Part shown: piece after piece, positions 1-9,100 of the stretch
How the letters are laid out: each line of letters opens with the position of its first letter
Position numbering within the stretch: the first letter of the stretch is position 1
Virus record (IMG/VR): IMGVR_UViG_3300009160_000121
Span: 1-29,942 of that record
Direction: 5' to 3' (one strand)
DNA from: a virus
Length of the DNA stretch: 29,942 bases
Notes under the pieces: generated by a model
What the model saw: the letters and a program-made list of their open reading frames with translations, nothing else
Told to the model about the DNA's origin: nothing
The model's database searches: none
Made by a program: the position numbers and the translations under genes

Positions 1-915
1 GAATACCGCCTTAATATTGGCTCTTATATTGTTTGTGCACGTTCAACCCGTCAAGAGATATTGATTTGGTCCGATTCGGCGCTTTATTCTATGCAGTACC
101 TTGGGCCTCCTTATGTTTGGGGTTTCCAGTTGTTGCAAGACAACATATCCATCATGGGGCCTAATGCTTCTATTACGGTTAACAACGTAACCTACTGGAT
201 GGGCACTGATAAGTTCTATCGTTACAATGGGCGTGTAGAAACTTTACCATCTTCATTGCGCCAATTTGTCTACCAAGATATTAACCAAGCACAGAACTTC
301 CAAGTATTTGCTGGGTCTATTGAGGGGTACAACGAGATTTGGTGGTTCTATTGCTCGGCTAACAGCAATATTATTGACCGCTATGTTATATACGACTACT
401 TAGACGATGCCTGGGCTTACGGTACTATGAGCCGCACTGCTTGGTTAGACTCTGGTTTACGCACATTCCCAATGGGTGCCGATACTGTTAACTACCGAAT
501 TCTTTACCACGAAAATGGTGTGGACGACGTATCAGGATTAACCCCAGTGCCTATTGTGTCGTATATACAATCTTCTGATTTTGATATTGGCGATGGATAT
601 AACTTTGGGTTTGTGTGGCGCATACTACCTGACTTAACTTTTAATGGTTCTAGTGCAAACTTACCAGAAGTTACTATGGTGGTGTTACCTCGTGTTAATT
701 CAGGAACAGCTTACGGCTCGCCCGATGCTCCGGGCGTAGCAAGTACACAAAACTACACAGCTCAAAAAACTTATGCGGTGCAACAATTTACTGGGCAGGT
801 CTATACCCGCATTAGGGGTAGGCAGATGGCGTATAGGATTGAGTCCACTGGGTTAGGTGTTGCTTGGCAGATGGGTTATCCACGTATTGATATAAGACCA
901 GACGGACGCAGATAA
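1..915 (+). CDS. Tail-hub / packaged-DNA stabilisation protein (P22 gp10-like), 5' truncated
   Basis: The reading frame is open from base 1, so the gene starts outside the window; the TTG at 61 is probably internal. About 304 residues of the C-terminal part are visible. They are rich in Trp, Tyr and Gly in short beta-strand-like runs (for example YLGPPYVWG, NNVTYWMGTDKFYRYNG, DDAWAYGTMSRTAW), the pattern of beta-propeller-like podovirus head-to-tail stabilisation proteins such as P22 gp10. In that family the protein plugs the portal or forms the tail hub after packaging. The stop overlaps the start of the next gene (TAATG at 913-917), consistent with translational coupling in a late virion operon. 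The family call is from pattern recognition, not a search; a T7 gp12-like nozzle is the alternative. Confidence 0.7.
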   Translation, partial: EYRLNIGSYIVCARSTRQEILIWSDSALYSMQYLGPPYVWGFQLLQDNISIMGPNASITVNNVTYWMGTDKFYRYNGRVETLPSSLRQFVYQDINQAQNFQVFAGSIEGYNEIWWFYCSANSNIIDRYVIYDYLDDAWAYGTMSRTAWLDSGLRTFPMGADTVNYRILYHENGVDDVSGLTPVPIVSYIQSSDFDIGDGYNFGFVWRILPDLTFNGSSANLPEVTMVVLPRVNSGTAYGSPDAPGVASTQNYTAQKTYAVQQFTGQVYTRIRGRQMAYRIESTGLGVAWQMGYPRIDIRPDGRR

Positions 916-1214
916 TGGCATATAACGCCCCACTACGTGCGCCAAAAGCGCCCAACTTACCCAACGCCCCAATACAGGGATATAACGCTAATTACTTTGA
1001 CCAGTATTCCAACGTGCTTCGTCTGTACTTTAACCAGATAGATAACTTTACCCAAGCAGCTGCTATTCCTCTTTATGGAACTACCGCAGAAAGACCTTTA
1101 AGTACCGTACAAGCGGCATTACCAATAGGACAAATTTACTACGACACCACGTTAGATAGACCCATTTGGTGGAATGGTACTGTATGGAAAAAAGCTGACG
1201 GAACAACTGTGTAA
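915..1214 (+). CDS. Small tail/virion protein, 99 aa
   Basis: The N-terminus is Pro/Ala/Asn-rich (APLRAPKAPNLPNAP). It is followed by a helical stretch and a C-terminal 'GTTAERP...IGQIYYDTTLDRPIWWNGTVWKKADG' type module, split here around residues 55-98. That C-terminal module (the YDT-PxWWNGT-W pattern) recurs in phage tail fibre and small structural proteins, where it forms a short beta-rich unit. The ATG overlaps the preceding tail-hub stop, so the two are coupled. Position after the hub and before internal proteins suggests a tail accessory or adaptor role; the exact function is unknown. Confidence 0.7.
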   Translation: MAYNAPLRAPKAPNLPNAPIQGYNANYFDQYSNVLRLYFNQIDNFTQAAAIPLYGTTAERPLSTVQAALPIGQIYYDTTLDRPIWWNGTVWKKADGTTV

Positions 1215-1252
1215 TATGATAAAATCAACCAATCTATCCCTAAGGGGCACGT

Positions 1253-2758
1253 ATGAGCCTTAAAATTGCTGCAGAACACCTAAAATCTAAGGGTCGTGGG
1301 CCCGACACCGAACTCATCCACATGACAAAGGGCGAGATTAAAGGCTTGCGTCAACTTGCTTTAGCCCATGGTGGAGACTTAACTATTAACCCAGAAACAG
1401 GTCTTCCAGAAGCCGGGTTTTTATCTAAAATTTTACCTATAGTAGCCGCTGGTGCACTTACTTATTTTACGGCTGGTGCCGCTGCCCCATTAATAGGAGA
1501 AGCTTTAGGTGTATCTGCTGCTACGTCGGGTCTTTTAGCTGGCGCTGGTGCTGGTGCACTTATTGGCGGAGCTTCTGCTGGTTTGCAAGGCGGAGATATA
1601 GGCAGAGGCGCTTTATTTGGCGGGCTTGGTGGGGCGTTGTCTGGTGGCCTAGGTGCTTATGATGCAGCCCCTGTTATTGATGCAGCAACTATAAACCCAG
1701 AAACGGGTGCAGAAATGCTTAAAACTATACCAAACCCAGATTACAACGCAGGCTTAGCGGGTACAACACAAACAATACCAAACCCATTAAATCCACCATT
1801 ACCACCACCTACAGCGGCAGGGATACAAGCGGCGGCACCAGGAATGTCCGAAGCGGCAAGAATTGAAGCCCTTAATAATTTAGCGCAAGGGCAAGGCGTG
1901 TTTGCTGAAGGCTCGGCAGCGTTGCCCGGTCAAACCCCAAATTTAACACCCCCACAATACTCTACAGCAGAACTTGCTAAATACGCAAAACCAGATTCTT
2001 ACTACAGTGGTTTAGGTTCAAGTATGACCGACATGGCTAAAAAAGCAGCTATACTCGGCGCCCCTGGAATTGGTGCCCAAATGGGTGTAGGTCCAGAAAA
2101 CTTAAAGACACCAGAAGAAGAAAAATCTAGACTAGGTAGAATTTCTCCAAACTTCCGTGCATCAGTACCAGGGCAACCAAACCCTTACTATACTGCACAA
2201 TACGAAGACTATAAGAAAAACCCGTACGGCATGGCTGATGGTGGTCCAGTAGCTTTTGCAAATAGAGGTATAGTTCAAGACCTCCCAAGAAGTTCTGGTG
2301 CTGATGTAGGTACTTATACCGACACCGACCCTAATACAAATAAACTAGATGCGTACAATGCAGCCCTATATACCATGAAAAAACGTGCTAGCAAAGCAGG
2401 AATGGGCAAAAACGCTGTGGCATTACCAGAAATTAAACAACTTGGTGATGTTGAAGAAGCTGCTAGTGGTGGAATAATGCGCGGTATAGGGGGTTACTCT
2501 GATGGTGGCAGAATGCTTAAAGGTCCTGGTGATGGTATGTCTGATTCTATTCCTGCCACTATTGGCAGTAAGCAGCCTGCTCGTTTGGCTGATGGGGAAT
2601 TTGTTGTTCCTGCGGATGTGGTTTCTCATCTCGGCAATGGCTCTACTGATGCTGGTGCTAAACGGCTTTACGGCATGATGGACAAGATTCGCCACGCAAG
2701 AACTGGTAAGAAAAAACAAGCGCCAGCAGTTAAAGCTAACAAATTTTTACCAGCATAA
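1253..2758 (+). CDS. Virion structural protein with Gly/Ala-rich hydrophobic core, 501 aa
   Basis: A start with AAGGGG upstream gives 501 residues. Residues about 60-145 are Ala/Gly-rich and hydrophobic with GAGAGALIGGASAG-like runs, which could insert in a membrane or pack inside the virion. Pro-rich linkers follow. The C-terminal third has short Gly-Asp motifs: MADGGPVAFANRG at residue 327, GGYSDGGRM near 415, and a conserved-looking 'GPGDGMSDSIPATI...ARLADGEFVVP' block with a Lys-rich tail. This C-terminal block is common in podovirus structural proteins of unknown role. The gene sits between tail and ejection proteins, so an internal or ejected virion protein is likely (inference). It shares the GG-FADG motif with the 799-aa protein downstream. 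Confidence 0.65.
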   Translation: MSLKIAAEHLKSKGRGPDTELIHMTKGEIKGLRQLALAHGGDLTINPETGLPEAGFLSKILPIVAAGALTYFTAGAAAPLIGEALGVSAATSGLLAGAGAGALIGGASAGLQGGDIGRGALFGGLGGALSGGLGAYDAAPVIDAATINPETGAEMLKTIPNPDYNAGLAGTTQTIPNPLNPPLPPPTAAGIQAAAPGMSEAARIEALNNLAQGQGVFAEGSAALPGQTPNLTPPQYSTAELAKYAKPDSYYSGLGSSMTDMAKKAAILGAPGIGAQMGVGPENLKTPEEEKSRLGRISPNFRASVPGQPNPYYTAQYEDYKKNPYGMADGGPVAFANRGIVQDLPRSSGADVGTYTDTDPNTNKLDAYNAALYTMKKRASKAGMGKNAVALPEIKQLGDVEEAASGGIMRGIGGYSDGGRMLKGPGDGMSDSIPATIGSKQPARLADGEFVVPADVVSHLGNGSTDAGAKRLYGMMDKIRHARTGKKKQAPAVKANKFLPA

Positions 2759-2766
2759 GGACAGAT

Positions 2767-3321
2767 ATGAGCGGAGGAGGAAGTTTAAGCCCAATAGCTA
2801 GCGTAGTAGGGCAAATTGGGCAGACACCAACATCAACACCATCAGCAGGAGCTGCGTATACTCCTGTTCAACAAGGGCCTGTGTATCGCCCACAATACCA
2901 AACGTATCAACCACAACAGCAACAATCACAATATCAACAGCAGCAGCAACAAATGCCTAACTATCAAAGTGGGCTACAAGCGGCTTTAATGCAAATGATG
3001 CAGCAATACAGTCGGCCAGCAATGAGAGTACCGTTACAGCAAGGAATATCCCCAAGTAACCCAATGGCGTATAGACCAAATATGCCTACCGACAATTTAA
3101 GAAGAATAGCGTCGCCCGTAACTTATGAGCAGATGCACCCGATTGTTTCCCCTGGCGGTGGTGGTTATGGTGGCGGTGGTGGTGGCGATGGTGGCGGGGC
3201 TGCTGCTGGAGATGGCGGAGCTGCTGGTGGCGATGGTGGTTCTGGTGGTGGCGACGGTGGCGGTGGTGGGGCGGGTGGAGAAAGAGCTGGTGGTTTACTT
3301 GCTATAAAGAGAGATAAATGA
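2767..3321 (+). CDS. Gln-rich then Gly-rich low-complexity virion protein, 184 aa
   Basis: The start is preceded by AAGGA. Residues about 35-80 are Gln/Tyr/Pro-rich with poly-Gln runs. Residues about 130-175 are nearly pure Gly with Asp and Ala in a GGxGG pattern, ending in a short basic tail. The Gly-rich segment is encoded by GGT/GGC-rich repeats at about 3,152-3,285. No catalytic motif is visible. Its last codon overlaps the next start (ATGA at 3318-3321). The position within the internal virion gene set suggests a flexible virion or scaffold-like component; no family is recognised. Confidence 0.6.
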   Translation: MSGGGSLSPIASVVGQIGQTPTSTPSAGAAYTPVQQGPVYRPQYQTYQPQQQQSQYQQQQQQMPNYQSGLQAALMQMMQQYSRPAMRVPLQQGISPSNPMAYRPNMPTDNLRRIASPVTYEQMHPIVSPGGGGYGGGGGGDGGGAAAGDGGAAGGDGGSGGGDGGGGGAGGERAGGLLAIKRDK

Positions 3322-3752
3322 ATTTAGATATTTCTTTAATACCAAACGGAAAAGTAAGTGAAACTATATCGGCATTATTCCCATACCTTAAAGAGTCTGA
3401 ATCTTGGACTAGGGGTCGTTCTAACGTTGACGATATAGTACGGTTTATTATTAACGGGCAGATGCAGTTGTGGGCGATTTTTTCCCCAGAAGAACAAAAA
3501 GCCTATGGGCATGTAATAACAGAAGTAAAGCAGTATCCGCAGTGTAAAATGTTAGTTATTCAGTATTGTGCTGGTGAGCATAATCACATGCAGTTTATAG
3601 AAGATAAAATGTACGACGTATTAGATAGCTTTGCTAAAAATACGCAGTGCGCAGGAATTGAATTAATTGGGCGCCCCGGTTGGGGCAAACACGTTAAAAA
3701 GCGTGGATATGAAGTACAAAGCGTAATGTACCAAAAGTTTTTTAAGGACTGA
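3318..3752 (+). CDS. GNAT-like acetyltransferase-fold protein, 144 aa
   Basis: The size and layout match compact GNAT-fold proteins: an N-terminal helix pair, a central beta strand pair (LWAIF...AYGHVITEV, residues about 52-70), a second strand (KMLVIQYCAG), a helix, and the typical C-terminal 'RPGWGKHVKKRGYEVQSVMYQK' shape, split here at residues about 119-141. The Q/RxxGxG/A acetyl-CoA loop is not clearly present, so activity is uncertain. GNAT-like genes are often found among podovirus structural genes with unknown targets. The start overlaps the preceding stop by an ATGA junction, and the next gene follows after 2 nt. Confidence is good that it is a gene and moderate for the fold. Confidence 0.65.
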   Translation: MNLDISLIPNGKVSETISALFPYLKESESWTRGRSNVDDIVRFIINGQMQLWAIFSPEEQKAYGHVITEVKQYPQCKMLVIQYCAGEHNHMQFIEDKMYDVLDSFAKNTQCAGIELIGRPGWGKHVKKRGYEVQSVMYQKFFKD

Positions 3753-3754
3753 AA

Positions 3755-6154
3755 ATGAGCATTTTAAGATATAAACAAAAAGTAATGTTTGCCGACGGTG
3801 GCGTCCTTAAAGATATGGGGGGTGGCGGTGGTGGCGGTCAACCTACTCAAACTACTGCATATAACACAAACGTTCCAGAATACGCTAAACCGTATGTGGA
3901 GAACATGCTTGAGTCTACACAAAAGCAGATTTATAACGACGACATGACGTCGTTTAGGCCTTACACACCGTATAGCAATGACGTTAATAATTACTTTGCA
4001 GACTTTTCTCCTGCTCAAAAATACGCCCAATCAGAAACTGCAAATATGCAAACCCCCGGAGGTTATGGTGCCGGCAGTGCAATGACTGGCATGGCTGGTC
4101 TTGGCTCTTTGGGTTTAGCTGGTCAAATGGCAGGTGCAGGTCAGCAATACAATCAGATGGCTCAAGACCCTAATTCTATGCAAGGGTTTATGTCTCCGTA
4201 TATGCAAAACGTAGTTGACTACCAAAAAGGTCAAGCAATACGTGACTATGGTATTGGTCAGCAAGGTTTAAAAGCACAAGCTTCTAGAGCTGGTGCGTTT
4301 GGTGGTAGTCGTCAAGCTATTCAAGAAGCAGAAGCGCAGCGTAGTTTAGGTAGTCAGTTACAAGGCATTACAGCGCAGGGCTCACAACAAGCATTCCAAA
4401 ATGCACAACAAGCCCAGCAGTTTGGCGCTAACTTAGGTCTACAAGGCCAACAAGCTGGATTGCAAGGCTTAGGTCAATTTGGTCAAATGGGCGGTCAAAT
4501 GGCGGCTATTGGTGGTCAACAACAAGCTTCTGATCTTGCACGTCTACAGGCACAACAAGCAGTCGGTCAGCAGCAGCAGACCATGGAACAAAACAAGATT
4601 AATCAATCTATTGCTAACTACGCTACGGCGCAACAGTATCCGTTTATGCAGTTGGGTATTATGAACTCTATGTTGCGTGGCTTGCCATTACAACAAACAA
4701 CAACGGCTACTTACCAACAGCAGCCAAGCACAGCTCAACAACTTACAGGTTTGGGTGGTGCGGCATTGTCATACTTCGGTGGTAAAAAAGAAGGCGGCGT
4801 TATTGAAATGAAAGAAGGCGGTACAGTGCCTGGGTTTAAATATGGTACTTTAGTTAATGACGCAGAGTTGCAAAGCATATCTAAGGATTTAAGCCCAGGC
4901 CAATTGCAAGGAGTTATAGCTGACCCACAAGTAACTCAAAATGAGCGTGGTATTTTTGATAACACCATGCGTGGAAATCAGTATATACAAAACAACCCAA
5001 TGGCTGCACAACAAATGGCGCAGATGTCTGCTCCTCCCCCACAGATGGCACAAGTTCCGTCTGAAGATGCAAGAATGGGTGGTATTGCTCAAGCTGGTGG
5101 CGATATGTTTAATACTATGGGCTATGCTGGTGGCGGCATTATTGCGTTTGCTGACGGAGACTTAGTAGAAGAACAACGTTTAAAAGCGGAGAAAGATGCT
5201 GCGGAACAAGATGCTGCTATTAAAGCTAAAAAAGCACCGGTTAAAACAACAGCAAAAGAAACAAATACTGCGCCAAAAGAAGCTGCTATGTCTCCTAGAG
5301 AAGCTTTTGCAAACGAGCAAAGAACCTTAATGGAAAAATACGGTATTAAATCTGGCGCTACTCCGGAAGAACAAGCTTTGGCCGCTATATATGCAAAAGA
5401 ACAAGCCGGTATGCCTGATACTTTTGATGCTAAACGGCGTACTAATATGGCATTAGCAGCGTTAAAGCTAGGCAAAAACCCTCGTGGCTTTGGTGCCGGG
5501 GCTATTGATGCTGCTGAGTCTTACCTTACAGGTGAAGGTGAAATTGCTTCAGCTCAAAAAGCTCAAGAACTTGCCATTGGTAAAGCTAACGCTGAACGTG
5601 CTGCTGGTATTCAAGCAAGGGCTAGAGGCGATATTGAAGCCGCTAACAAACACTTTGACAAAGAAGCTGAAATTAAAAAAGACCTTCAAGTTGCTGGTAT
5701 TAATGCTGCTGCCCACAGAGATTCTGCTGGCGCTACACAACGTTACTCAGAAGAACAAATTAAACGCATTCAAGCAGAGTACAAAGCTAAAACAGGCCAA
5801 GATTTATCTTATGAAGATGCTATCAAACGTAGAACAGAAGCTAGCACAACCGCTGCCGACACTGCAGAAGCACGTCTTAGAGGCGGCGCTGCTGGCAAGT
5901 TTTCCGATTGGCTTACTTCCGGCTCGTTAACCGACATGAAATATCAAGAATTGCTTAAGAGTGGTAATCAGGCAGCTATTGATAAATATTTAGAAGCTAA
6001 AAAACAGCAGATATATAATGCTTACGGCGTTTCCCCTTCTTCTGCTACTGCGGCAGCCCCTGCGGCATCTGGTAGCCCAATGTATGCAACTAATGGTAAA
6101 GAGCGTATAGTATCGACTGATGGTGGAAAAACTTGGAACCCTGTTAAAGGTTAA
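3755..6154 (+). CDS. Internal virion protein, Gln/Gly-rich, 799 aa
   Basis: The start is preceded by AAGGA. Residues about 5-35 carry MFADGGVLKDM and a poly-Gly run. Residues about 90-310 are Gly/Gln/Ala-rich with many 'QASRAGAFGGSRQAI'-type helices and GQQ repeats. EGGVIEMKEGG lies near residue 347 and AGGGIIAFADGD near 460. From about 465 to 710 the chain is Ala/Lys/Glu-rich and probably coiled. The end has a short 'STDGGKTWNPV' beta motif. This organisation is typical of podovirus internal proteins upstream of a giant ejection protein, where they coat or accompany the injected DNA. No enzyme motif is seen. Confidence 0.65.
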   Translation: MSILRYKQKVMFADGGVLKDMGGGGGGGQPTQTTAYNTNVPEYAKPYVENMLESTQKQIYNDDMTSFRPYTPYSNDVNNYFADFSPAQKYAQSETANMQTPGGYGAGSAMTGMAGLGSLGLAGQMAGAGQQYNQMAQDPNSMQGFMSPYMQNVVDYQKGQAIRDYGIGQQGLKAQASRAGAFGGSRQAIQEAEAQRSLGSQLQGITAQGSQQAFQNAQQAQQFGANLGLQGQQAGLQGLGQFGQMGGQMAAIGGQQQASDLARLQAQQAVGQQQQTMEQNKINQSIANYATAQQYPFMQLGIMNSMLRGLPLQQTTTATYQQQPSTAQQLTGLGGAALSYFGGKKEGGVIEMKEGGTVPGFKYGTLVNDAELQSISKDLSPGQLQGVIADPQVTQNERGIFDNTMRGNQYIQNNPMAAQQMAQMSAPPPQMAQVPSEDARMGGIAQAGGDMFNTMGYAGGGIIAFADGDLVEEQRLKAEKDAAEQDAAIKAKKAPVKTTAKETNTAPKEAAMSPREAFANEQRTLMEKYGIKSGATPEEQALAAIYAKEQAGMPDTFDAKRRTNMALAALKLGKNPRGFGAGAIDAAESYLTGEGEIASAQKAQELAIGKANAERAAGIQARARGDIEAANKHFDKEAEIKKDLQVAGINAAAHRDSAGATQRYSEEQIKRIQAEYKAKTGQDLSYEDAIKRRTEASTTAADTAEARLRGGAAGKFSDWLTSGSLTDMKYQELLKSGNQAAIDKYLEAKKQQIYNAYGVSPSSATAAAPAASGSPMYATNGKERIVSTDGGKTWNPVKG

Positions 6155-6157
6155 GCA

Positions 6158-9100
6158 ATGAATTTACCCGAAGGATTTACGCTCGAACAGCAAAAGCCGA
6201 GTCTGCCAGAAGGATTTAAACTTGAAGAGCAAAAATCAAATTTGCCAGAAGGCTTTAAGCTTGAAAAGCAACCCGATAGTTTAGGTAGGTTTATAGCCGA
6301 GCCTGAACAAGAAGCTAAAACTGCTAACCCGTTTAAGGGCTTGGTAGCTCGTGCATCTAGCTTAGCAGGTGAAGGTGTAGAAGCAGTTGCTCGGGTTGCA
6401 GAAAACCTTGGTGACAAACTAGAGACAGCGCTGCCTTTAACCAACTTAACTCCAGAACAAATTCAAAATGAACAACAACTAAAACCTATGTTCCAATGGG
6501 CTGATGCCTTGCGTAATTACGGTAAAGATATTGGCTACGCGCCATCTACGCAACTAGGTGAGATTCCTGGTAAACCCTTACTACTTGTGCCGTTTATTGC
6601 TGAGCGGGTTATTTCTTCTGCCCCAGATATGGCTGCGGCGGTGTTGGCTGCACCAGCCTACGTAATGGCAAGAACTAACGAGATTCTTAATGATCGTCTT
6701 ACTAACGACAAAAAAGAATTAAAAGATGCAACTGTTGCCGACGTTACTGCCGCTGTCGGCGCTGCTGTATTAGAAACCACACTTGAAAGATTTGCTACTA
6801 AAGGACTACTTAAAACTAAGTTTGGTGCAGAAGCATCTACGGGCGCACGTCGAATTGGTAAAGAAACCGCATTACAATCTGGCACAGAGGCGGTTGAAGA
6901 AGGTGTTGGTTATCTTGGCGGTACAGCAGGAACTCAAAAAGGCGTCGATGCTGCAGAGTTAGCGCAGAATATGCTTGAAGGTGCTATAGTCGGCGGAGGT
7001 TTGGGTGCAGGTGTTCAAGGCGGTAAAGAATACTTTAGTAAGAAAGAACGTGCTAAGCTAGAAGAAATTCTTGAGCCAGATTTAGAAGCTAAACTTGGAA
7101 GAAAGCCGACAGATGTAGAGCTTGGTGGGTTTGTAGATACATTCTTAAACGAAAGAAAACGTGCAAAAGATGCAGAAAAAGAGGTAAAAGATGAGCGAGA
7201 GATTGAAAGTAGAACTGACGCCGGAAGAGTTGAGCCAAGCATTCCTACATCTGAGCAACAACAAGCCGGTGAGCCCGCCACAGGAACTACAACACTTACC
7301 CCTGGAAGCTTGGGTGGAGATACAGGACTTGCTAATAAACCTGGAGTGGGAGAAGAAACACAGCCGGCTGCATTAACAGACGACGAAATAGTAGCAAAAG
7401 CTCAAGAGTTTCAAGATAAAAGAAAAGCTCTGCTAACCCCAACGGGGAGAATACCTTTAGCTAATTCTAAAAAAGGCAGGGAATATCAAGCCCTAGTAGT
7501 TGCCGAAGAAGATTTTGTTAGAAATGCAAACGCACAAAGACGCGCTGCTGCACCGCAAGAAGCAGATGTGACGCCAGAGATTACATCTGCTGAAGTTGAA
7601 AATCAAAACGTAATAAGTTTAGAAAAAGTAGCTAGAGAAAAATTTATTGCTGGTGCCGCTAAAGAATCTTTTGATGCGCAGTTATATACATTAAACAAAC
7701 TATACAACGAAGGTTTTGCTACTGACGAAGATTATCAAAAGTTTGAGGAAGCTATTAAAGATGCCCCAGATCAATTAATGGCTATTGCAAGAGGCACTAA
7801 AATTCTTTCTGCGGTTAAACAAAGAGCGCAATCAGCTACAGAACAAAGACTATCAACAGAAGCAGCTAACACAGAAACAAATGCTGCTACTGCTAAAGAG
7901 GGTGAAGTTGAGGTTGCCGAAGAAAATGCAGATAAGCCAGATTCCCCTGTTATTCAAGCACAGATAAGCACCGCACCGACTGAAACAACTCAGGCGGCAG
8001 AACCCCCAGCAGTAGTAGCCCCTGAGGTAAACCCTGTAGTAGAAGCGCTTAACGCCCTTAGCTCCCAAAGACAGATGGCTATGGACCAAGGAGATACAGT
8101 CGGCGCAAGACAATTACTACAGCAGATGGGTGCACTGCGTAAAGACCTACCAGAAGATCATCCGTTACATGTAACAACAGACAATAAAAAGAAAGTTGTG
8201 CTTACTAAAGCCCAACGTAAAGCTGCTGCTAAAAAAGCCCCTGAACCTAAGGCCGTAGCTAATTCTAGCCCCCGCGTTGAAGAAGTTAAAAACGATGTAA
8301 TGTTTAAGTCGGCACACCCAACTGTGCTGGACGCTATTAAAAACAATGATTTACAGTCGGCGCTTAAAGCCCTTAAAAATACAGGGGGTCAGTTCTTATC
8401 TAACTTTGCCGACCGACTAATGCAGCTTAACCTAGATACTAAAATCGGCTTTGACCTGCAGTATGGTTTGGTTGATAAGTATTTAAAGAATACAGAACAG
8501 CAGCGTATCCGTGTTTTGATGTTCTTGGAGATCTTTCACCCTGATATATTTAACGACCATTTCAACCAAAGAAAGATGCACACTCCCGTGATTCAAATGT
8601 CGGAGTCTTTCTATAAGCTAAAATCAGGTAAGTTTAACGTTGATATGCGCGGGTTTGAAGAAGATCTTAAAGATATAACAAAGGCATTTAGCAAAGGTTT
8701 GAGCGCTTTGGCTGCTCCCGGGATGTTCTATAACCGCACGGCATCCTTTAATACTGCACTAGGTACGCCAACAACTAACCATACTATTGTGCATGAGGTA
8801 ACTCACGCTGCTTCTCATTGGGCTATTTCTAACGAGCACTTATTAAACGCAACCCAAAAGAAAGCCCTTGCTAACTTAAAAGAACTATTTAATTACGCTA
8901 AAGAAAACGCTAAAGATCAAAGCGTTTACGGGTATACCGACTTGCATGAGTTTGTTTCAGAGGCATTTAGCAGTCCAAAATTCCAAAGAGAACTGCGTAG
9001 CATGCAACGCGCTATGGACTCTAACCAGTCTGCGTGGTCTAAGTTTATTCAGTTTGTATACGGTCTAGTTGGTGGCGATAACGTCTTATTCCATACTATG

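Noticed and set aside
1215-1252. Possible -10 box (TATGATAAAAT) before the 501-aa gene
   Set aside because: No suitable -35 box lies in the preceding gene end; kept as part of the late transcript.
5484-5930. 148-aa open frame on the + strand inside the 799-aa gene
   Set aside because: It is Leu/Lys/Thr-biased frame-shifted sequence within a well-supported gene and has no ribosome site or family pattern.
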